A stretch of 9,169 nucleotides of DNA from the NCBI GenBank assembly GCA_012510755.1, contig JAAZHL010000012.1:1-9169 (forward strand), in the 5' to 3' direction. The translations under genes were made by a program, and so were the position numbers. Below, in pieces: positions 5,269 to 9,169 of the stretch (within the stretch, counting starts at the first letter, position 1; every line of letters begins with the position of its first letter). Under the pieces are notes generated by a model. The model was not told the DNA's origin and did no database searches. It saw nothing but the letters and a program-made list of their open reading frames with translations. The DNA comes from Leucobacter sp. (GTDB taxonomy: Bacteria; Actinomycetota; Actinomycetes; Actinomycetales; Microbacteriaceae).

Positions 5269-5472
5269 AACTGCCTCAAGCGCAAAGGCATCAACACTGT
5301 CAGCGAGCTGGTTGCACTCAGCGAGGCGCAGTTGATGAACATTCGCAACTTCGGCCAGAAGTCGGTCTTCGAGGTGCGCGACAAGCTCACCGAGATGGGT
5401 CTTGCGCTGAAAGATGCCGTGCCAGGCTTCGATGGTGCACAGTTCTACAGCTACGAAGAAGACGCCAACTAA
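5269..5472 (+). pseudogene. rpoA: Separated rpoA C-terminal domain segment
   Basis: Sixty-seven codons in the same frame as rpoA, directly after its TAA, encode the remainder of the alpha C-terminal domain: NCLKRKGINTVSEL, then NIRNFGQKSVFEVRDKL, then GLALKDAVPGFD, ending at TAA 5470-5472. Residues aligning with the E. coli DNA-binding determinant Asn268, Cys269, Gly296, Lys298, Ser299 and Glu302 are all present, so the domain is undecayed. No ATG, GTG or TTG lies near the stop for re-initiation. The first in-frame candidates, TTG 5332 and ATG 5335 with GAGG at 5323-5326, would omit the first helices. It may be the last part of an intact gene whose one codon is misread here. Confidence 0.85.
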
Positions 5473-5480
5473 TTTTCTCA

Positions 5481-5503
5481 GGTCGGTATCGACCAGCCTT
5501 TTT
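5481..5503 (+). other. Small hairpin with T-tract, rpoA-rplQ spacer
   Basis: GGTCG (5481-5485) and CGACC (5490-5494) form a 5-bp stem with a GTAT loop; TTTTT (5499-5503) follows four bases later. It is too short and too far from the T-tract for a strong terminator, but could be a weak pause site before rplQ. Confidence 0.3.
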
Positions 5504-5520
5504 ATTCAACGGAGTACACA

Positions 5521-6048
5521 ATGCCTAAGCCCAATAAGGGTCCCCGCCTCGGAGGCGGCCCAGCACACGAGCGCCTCATGCTCAACCAGATGGCAGCGCA
5601 GCTGTTCGAGCACAAGCGCATCCAGACGACTGAGACCAAGGCAAAGCGCCTGCAGCCCATCGCTGAGCGTCTGGTGACATTCGCCAAGCGTGGTGACTTG
5701 CACGCACGCCGCCGCGTGATGCGTCAGATTCTCGACAAGTCGGTTGTGCACGAGCTCTTCACCGAGATCGCGCCGCTCGTCGAGAACCGCGAAGGCGGCT
5801 ACACGCGGGTCATCAAGACCGGTTACCGCAAGGGCGACAATGCGCCAATGGCAGTCATTGAGATGGTTCTTGAGCCGGTCGCCCCAAAGCCCAAGCGCGA
5901 GAAGAAGTCTGAAGCGCCCGCCGCTGAAGCTTCCGCGACTGAGGTTGAAGAAGAGACCCCTGAAGCACCGGCCGAAGACGCCGCGGCTGAAGAGGTTGTC
6001 GAGACCGAAACCGCTAAAGCAGCAGAAGAGACTGCCGAAGAGAAGTAA
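5521..6048 (+). CDS. rplQ: 50S ribosomal protein L17
   Basis: L17 is a large-subunit protein near the peptide exit region. Residues 1-120 are the conserved L17 core: MPKPNKGPRLGGGPAHERLM, LNQMAAQLFEHKRIQTTETK, AKRLQPIAERLVTFAKRGDL, and GGYTRVIKTGYRKGDNAPMA. After a short basic hinge (PKPKREKK, 122-129) comes an Ala/Glu/Pro-rich acidic tail to residue 175, rich in EE pairs and probably disordered. Such tails are common on actinobacterial L17 but vary in length. GGAG (5511-5514) is six bases before the ATG. The gene ends the ribosomal cluster and is followed by a clear terminator. Confidence 0.97.
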   Translation: MPKPNKGPRLGGGPAHERLMLNQMAAQLFEHKRIQTTETKAKRLQPIAERLVTFAKRGDLHARRRVMRQILDKSVVHELFTEIAPLVENREGGYTRVIKTGYRKGDNAPMAVIEMVLEPVAPKPKREKKSEAPAAEASATEVEEETPEAPAEDAAAEEVVETETAKAAEETAEEK

Positions 6049-6092
6049 CAACGTTCTGTGCAGCAACGTTCTGAGAAGTAACGTGCTGTGCA
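6040..6092 (+). repeat. Imperfect duplication of the rplQ 3' end
   Basis: GAGAAGTAAC, which contains the rplQ stop, and the following CGTTCTGTGCA-like sequence (6040-6062) recur in shortened form at 6073-6092 (GAGAAGTAACG then TGCTGTGCA). CAACGTTCTG also occurs twice (6049-6058 and 6064-6073). Confidence 0.6.
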
Positions 6093-6098
6093 ATTCAG

Positions 6099-6133
6099 AA
6101 ACCCCGTGTCCACCTCTGTGGCGCGGGGTTTTT
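6099..6133 (+). terminator. Rho-independent terminator after rplQ
   Basis: AAACCCCG (6099-6106) pairs with CGGGGTTT (6124-6131). The stem continues through CCAC/GTGG (6110-6113 with 6118-6121) around a small bulge, with a CTCT loop. A T5 run (6129-6133) follows. This closes the infA-rplQ transcript. Confidence 0.88.
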
Positions 6134-6138
6134 GCGTT

Positions 6139-6267
6139 TCTCCGTCAGAGGTAGACGGTCTTGCGAAAACCGGCAGCGATCCTCTGTCCTTGTGGAGTGC
6201 AGTTGCCCTGATGCTCGCCGGGCTGGGGCTGCTCGCACGACGAACAGTGATGCGGCACCGCCGGTAG
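6139..6267 (+). pseudogene. Orphan LAKTG cell-wall sorting signal (gene remnant)
   Basis: Read in the frame ending at TAG 6265-6267, this stretch encodes SPSEVDG, then LAKTG (6160-6174), then SDPLSLWSAVALMLAGLGLL, and finally ARRTVMRHRR. That is the full three-part C-terminal signal of a sortase substrate: an LAxTG motif, a hydrophobic segment of about 18 residues, and a basic tail. No start codon or gene body precedes it; the frame runs straight back into the rplQ terminator and closes at TAA 6079-6081. I interpret it as the surviving 3' end of a deleted surface-protein gene. The exact left edge lies somewhere between the terminator and the LAKTG codons. It is not closely similar at DNA level to the sorting tail of the next gene. 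Confidence 0.65.
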
Positions 6268-6322
6268 TCACAGAATGACGGCCGCGTGGTCGCGCCCCGG
6301 CATGGACCTGAATTTTGTTGTA

Positions 6323-6382
6323 GTGCGAAAAGGTTGCATGCAACTTGAACATATGTATATTATTTGCTGGGTGCGCGAAAAG
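6323..6382 (+). promoter_or_regulatory. AT-rich promoter/operator region of the surface-protein gene
   Basis: This AT-rich island in an otherwise GC-rich window holds a perfect 12-base palindrome, GTTGCATGCAAC (6333-6344). It also holds an 8-base palindrome, ACATATGT (6349-6356), and a good -10 candidate, TATATT (6356-6361). A poor -35, TTGCAT (6334-6339), lies inside the larger palindrome, 16 bases upstream of the -10. Near-identical words, GTGCGAAAAG (6323-6332) and GTGCGCGAAAAG (6371-6382), flank the region. The layout fits a repressor operator over a promoter. Confidence 0.5.
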
Positions 6383-6463
6383 TGACTCGACTACTCAATG
6401 CTGAAATGTCGTGAACTTCCGGCACCGGACCTTTGAAGAATTTCCAGCGTCAGGAGCGCATAC

Positions 6464-8569
6464 ATGACCGTCCTGCTTACCAAGCCGAGCAATCGCCGCA
6501 CGCCGCACAACACCATCGCGGCGGTGTCGGCTTTGAGTGTCGGTGCGCTCATAGTTCTTGGATCGGCCGTGCCGGCCGCAGCAAGCTCCGCAGATCCCAT
6601 CGAGAGCACGACTCAGTATGTCGTTGCGGATGGAGTGAATCTCGCTGCTGCCGACCTTGCTGGCACATATGCATCGTCGCCGGGTGGCCCATCGATCGAC
6701 ACTGCCGCGTTCGATGCAGCCGTCTTCTCGAGCCTGACCGATCAGATCGCGCTTCTTCGAGGCGGAAACGCGCGGGTGCCTCTCGTGTTTGACGCTGCCG
6801 TGCCGCAGGGTCTGTTGGCGGTCAACCAAAGCGATATCGTGGGGTATTCTTCAGCCCCAAATGACCTCGGCTCGTTTGCGGCGAACGGTGCCGTAAACGC
6901 GTCAACGGGCGAATTCACTGATCTGGCAAGCGGCGGATCAACGGTCAACCTCGCTGCAGCATTTGATGGGCTGGGTGTGAGCCCAGCTACCCGCGCGATT
7001 CTCAGCCAGATCGAGTTGCAGGTCGGCACCGTAGCGAGTAAGGCTGAAGCTGGACCATACTTCGGTGCGAGCGGCGACTACCGCCTCGAGGGTCTCCAGC
7101 TTGACCTGCAAAGTCCCCTGCTCGTGACCCTGCCCGACCTTGTTGACGCCGCGCTGCAAGAGGCGACCGCGCTAGCGGCTGCGGCACTTGAAGCAGTCGC
7201 CCCCGGCGGCATCATTCCGTTGCCGGCCGGCACGTTGCCTGATGTTCCCGTGTACATCGGCACATTGGGGCTCGGAGATGTGGAGTTGCAGGTCACCGCC
7301 CCAAACTTCGACGCTGTGGTGAGCGATGTGATGAACGCTCCTGGTGGCGTGGTGGTCGTGAGTGACGATGGAGTTGCCACTGTCAACTTGAACACCGGTG
7401 AAATCACCATCGATTTGGCGCTGCTGTTTGGTGGCGACGTGAACGGGCTCCTCGAAAATACCGAGGTCTTCACCTCAGCAAACATGGCGTCTATTTCGAG
7501 CGCCGTGGCCAACGCGCTGAGCAAGACCACAGGAATCTTCGCCGGTGGCATCGTGAACGCGCTGCACGCCACGCAGCTGGGCCTCAGCGTCGACGTAACG
7601 TTTACTGCGGCGCCAAACCCAGTGACGCCGAACCTCAATAACCTGGTAGTTGCGACTGGCACACTGACCGGATCGGGCAGCCTCGACGACTTCGCGAATG
7701 GCTCGAGCTTATTCACTTCGTCGCTGGTTCAGGCGCCGGGTCTTCCCGCATGCGCGGGTCCCGTGTTTCTTGGACTCTGTGCCGTATCGACAAGCACCGT
7801 TGTCGGTGGGGCGATCGTCGCAGTGAACGCTGCGGTTCCAACCGTCGCGCCGCCTGCTGTTCAGGCCGTCGCGGCACCGCTGCTCGAAGCCCTCGAACAA
7901 GCCGAGGCGCAGGTGATTGCCGAAGTTGAGGTTGTCGTTGCTGATGTGTATCAGCGAATCACCAGCGCGTTTGACGGGCTGATGCCCGGGCTTGCGACGG
8001 TCGTGATCAACGAACAGTCGACTCCCGGCGACCTCGGGGACTACTCGTTCACGGTGCGCGCCGTCGGCGTGACGCTACTGCCGAACTTTCCGCTGACCAA
8101 TCGGGCGCACATTGGCCTGGCTTCATCTACCGTGCTCGCCCTGGCAGACCCGTCGAGCGACATTGTTGAAGCCGAGGTAAAGCCGGGCAGTGCACTTACG
8201 GTGCAGGGTGCGGGCTGGAACCCTTCGGGTGGCTGGGTCGCAATCTCATTCGTTGATGCCGAGAACAACCCGGTCGGAGACGTAATCAATGCGACCGTTG
8301 CTCCCGACGGCACGATTTCGCAAACGTGGATCGTACCTTCGTCAGCACACGACGGCGTACTGACGATGACCGCGGTGCAAGAAGGGCTGACTCGCACCGA
8401 TACGGTGAGTGTGGTTACGCCGGTCGTGCCGCCGACCCCGATCGATCCCAAGCCTGCGCTGCCCGACACCGGAGCTGATTCTTCGCTCATGACGCTGGGA
8501 GTGGCGGGCATGCTGCGGCTGACAGTCGGCGCCGGAGTCGCGGTGGTTGCTCGGACGCAACAGAGATAA
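6464..8569 (+). CDS. LPxTG-anchored surface protein, choice-of-anchor G-like
   Basis: This is a secreted protein predicted to be covalently attached to the cell wall by a sortase. The signal peptide is residues 1-40: a basic n-region (Lys7, Arg11, Arg12), hydrophobic core 18-37, and an Ala-Ala-Ala cleavage site followed by SSADP. The long body (about 41-560) is Ala/Val/Leu-rich and low in charge, with Ala-rich helical stretches and one Cys pair (430 and 439) that could form a disulfide. A bacterial Ig-like fold is likely at about 567-652 (VKPGSALTVQGAGWNPSG onward), then a Pro-rich linker and LPDTG (666-670). The hydrophobic segment contains an unexpected Arg685, and the tail ends RTQQR. Overall it resembles the actinobacterial 'choice-of-anchor G' family; its function is unknown. 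CAGGAG (6451-6456) lies seven bases before the ATG. No sortase gene is nearby. Confidence 0.8.
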   Translation: MTVLLTKPSNRRTPHNTIAAVSALSVGALIVLGSAVPAAASSADPIESTTQYVVADGVNLAAADLAGTYASSPGGPSIDTAAFDAAVFSSLTDQIALLRGGNARVPLVFDAAVPQGLLAVNQSDIVGYSSAPNDLGSFAANGAVNASTGEFTDLASGGSTVNLAAAFDGLGVSPATRAILSQIELQVGTVASKAEAGPYFGASGDYRLEGLQLDLQSPLLVTLPDLVDAALQEATALAAAALEAVAPGGIIPLPAGTLPDVPVYIGTLGLGDVELQVTAPNFDAVVSDVMNAPGGVVVVSDDGVATVNLNTGEITIDLALLFGGDVNGLLENTEVFTSANMASISSAVANALSKTTGIFAGGIVNALHATQLGLSVDVTFTAAPNPVTPNLNNLVVATGTLTGSGSLDDFANGSSLFTSSLVQAPGLPACAGPVFLGLCAVSTSTVVGGAIVAVNAAVPTVAPPAVQAVAAPLLEALEQAEAQVIAEVEVVVADVYQRITSAFDGLMPGLATVVINEQSTPGDLGDYSFTVRAVGVTLLPNFPLTNRAHIGLASSTVLALADPSSDIVEAEVKPGSALTVQGAGWNPSGGWVAISFVDAENNPVGDVINATVAPDGTISQTWIVPSSAHDGVLTMTAVQEGLTRTDTVSVVTPVVPPTPIDPKPALPDTGADSSLMTLGVAGMLRLTVGAGVAVVARTQQR

Positions 8570-8582
8570 GCAGCTCGCAATA

Positions 8583-8621
8583 GGCGGGTGGGTGCGCAAA
8601 TGCAATGCGCATCCACCCGCC
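8583..8621 (+). terminator. Strong hairpin after the surface-protein gene
   Basis: A 16-bp stem (8583-8598 with 8606-8621, one G-T pair) encloses a 7-base loop, starting 13 bases after the stop codon. There is no T-tract, so it would be a U-less terminator, as often proposed in Actinobacteria, or a 3'-end stability hairpin. Confidence 0.6.
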
Positions 8622-8660
8622 GGTCTCTGCTGATTCGCTCGCAGCGCCTCGCCCAGACGA

Positions 8661-8666
8661 TACGCT
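8661..8666 (+). promoter_or_regulatory. Candidate leaderless -10 box of truA
   Basis: TACGCT lies exactly at -12 to -7 from the truA ATG. No Shine-Dalgarno sequence is present and no clear -35 was found. Confidence 0.4.
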
Positions 8667-8672
8667 CAAAGC

Positions 8673-9169
8673 ATGCGTCTGCGACTTGACATCGGGTATG
8701 ACGGCACCGACTTTCACGGTTGGGCCACGCAGCCTGGGCTGCGCACGGTGCAGGGCGAACTCGAGGCCGCGCTGCAGGTGCTGGTGCGCGAGCAGCCCGG
8801 CAGTGAGCCGAGGCTCACCGTCGGAGGCCGCACCGACGCCGGCGTGCACGCCCGTGGCCAAGTTGCCCACCTCGATGTGCCCGCAGAACGGGCACCGAGC
8901 GTGACGGCACGACGGTTAAATGGGGTGCTCGGCAAACGCGGCGCGTCCGACGTCGTCGTGCACGAGGTGCAGCAGGTTTCTTCGGCCTTCGACGCGAGGT
9001 TTGGGGCGCTCAGCAGGCGTTACGAATACCGGGTGCGCGGCGCAGGCACCCGCCGAGACCCGCTGACCGCGAGGTTCACGGCTGAGGTGCCGCGCGAACT
9101 CGACCTCGAAGCGATGCAGACAGCGAGTGAGCAATTGCTGGGTCTGCAAGATTTCACGACGTTCTGCAA
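8673..9169 (+). CDS. truA: tRNA pseudouridine synthase A, N-terminal part
   Basis: TruA converts uridines 38-40 in the tRNA anticodon arm to pseudouridine. The visible 165 codons start MRLRLDIGYDGTDFHGWATQ, the usual TruA opening. They include the catalytic block GGRTDAGVHARGQVAH (51-66) with the nucleophile Asp55, then SSAFDARFGALSRRYEYRV, and LLGLQDFTTFC at the window edge. The gene runs past base 9169. ATG 8673 gives the family N-terminus with no extension. There is no ribosome binding site, and the TACGCT box suggests a leaderless mRNA. In many Actinobacteria truA directly follows rplQ; here about 2.6 kb with a surface-protein gene separates them, so truA probably has its own promoter. 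Confidence 0.93.
   Translation, partial: MRLRLDIGYDGTDFHGWATQPGLRTVQGELEAALQVLVREQPGSEPRLTVGGRTDAGVHARGQVAHLDVPAERAPSVTARRLNGVLGKRGASDVVVHEVQQVSSAFDARFGALSRRYEYRVRGAGTRRDPLTARFTAEVPRELDLEAMQTASEQLLGLQDFTTFC

Noticed and set aside
6095..6352. Minus-strand frame in the rplQ-surface gene spacer
   Set aside because: It crosses the rplQ terminator and the sorting-signal fragment in antisense and has no ribosome binding site or known motif.
7078..7716. Long minus-strand frame within the surface-protein gene
   Set aside because: Antisense shadow of an Ala/Val-rich GC-rich gene that has its own signal peptide, ribosome binding site and sorting signal.

Overview
The window is a stretch of GC-rich actinobacterial chromosome, most likely from the Microbacteriaceae or a close relative. 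I infer this from the gene order infA-rpmJ-rpsM-rpsK-rpoA-rplQ followed by truA, the absence of rpsD between rpsK and rpoA, a DUF2207-like membrane-protein tail ending in polyglycine, LPxTG/LAxTG sorting signals, and several genes that look leaderless. No tRNA, rRNA, CRISPR array or transposase was seen.

Region 1 (1-2816) is housekeeping. It holds the last 81 codons of a probable DUF2207 membrane protein (+), then aroQ (-, type II 3-dehydroquinase), a G-rich divergent spacer (758-1017), trmB (+, tRNA m7G46 methyltransferase with an unusual repetitive acidic/His-rich N-terminus), and an inositol-monophosphatase-family gene (-) whose 3' end overlaps trmB by 34 bases.

Region 2 (2817-6133) is the end of the ribosomal-protein / RNA-polymerase cluster: a promoter, infA, rpmJ (38 codons), rpsM, rpsK, rpoA and rplQ, closed by a clear intrinsic terminator. 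Each gene has a Shine-Dalgarno sequence, although that of infA is very close to its start. Three spacers carry strong hairpins. The most striking observation in the window is here. rpoA is interrupted by an in-frame TAA (5266-5268) exactly where the alpha C-terminal domain begins its DNA-binding helix. The remaining 67 codons of the domain (5269-5472) are intact, in the same frame, and keep the conserved DNA-contact residues. The full-length protein would be 328 residues; as read, it stops at 260. This is either a single-base error (TAC to TAA), a recent nonsense mutation, or a genuinely truncated or read-through alpha subunit.

Region 3 (6134-8621) looks like an accessory cell-surface insert between rplQ and truA. 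It starts with an orphan 3' fragment that encodes a LAKTG sorting signal with no gene body. An AT-rich regulatory island with a 12-base palindrome follows. Then comes a 701-residue secreted, LPDTG-anchored protein resembling the actinobacterial 'choice-of-anchor G' family, followed by a strong hairpin without a T-tract.

Region 4 (8673-9169) is the 5' part of truA (tRNA pseudouridine synthase A), which runs off the window.

A cross-cutting pattern: aroQ, trmB and truA each have a TANNNT box exactly at -12 to -7 from the start codon, and the inositol-phosphatase gene has one displaced by one base. None of the four has a convincing Shine-Dalgarno sequence. This suggests leaderless transcripts.
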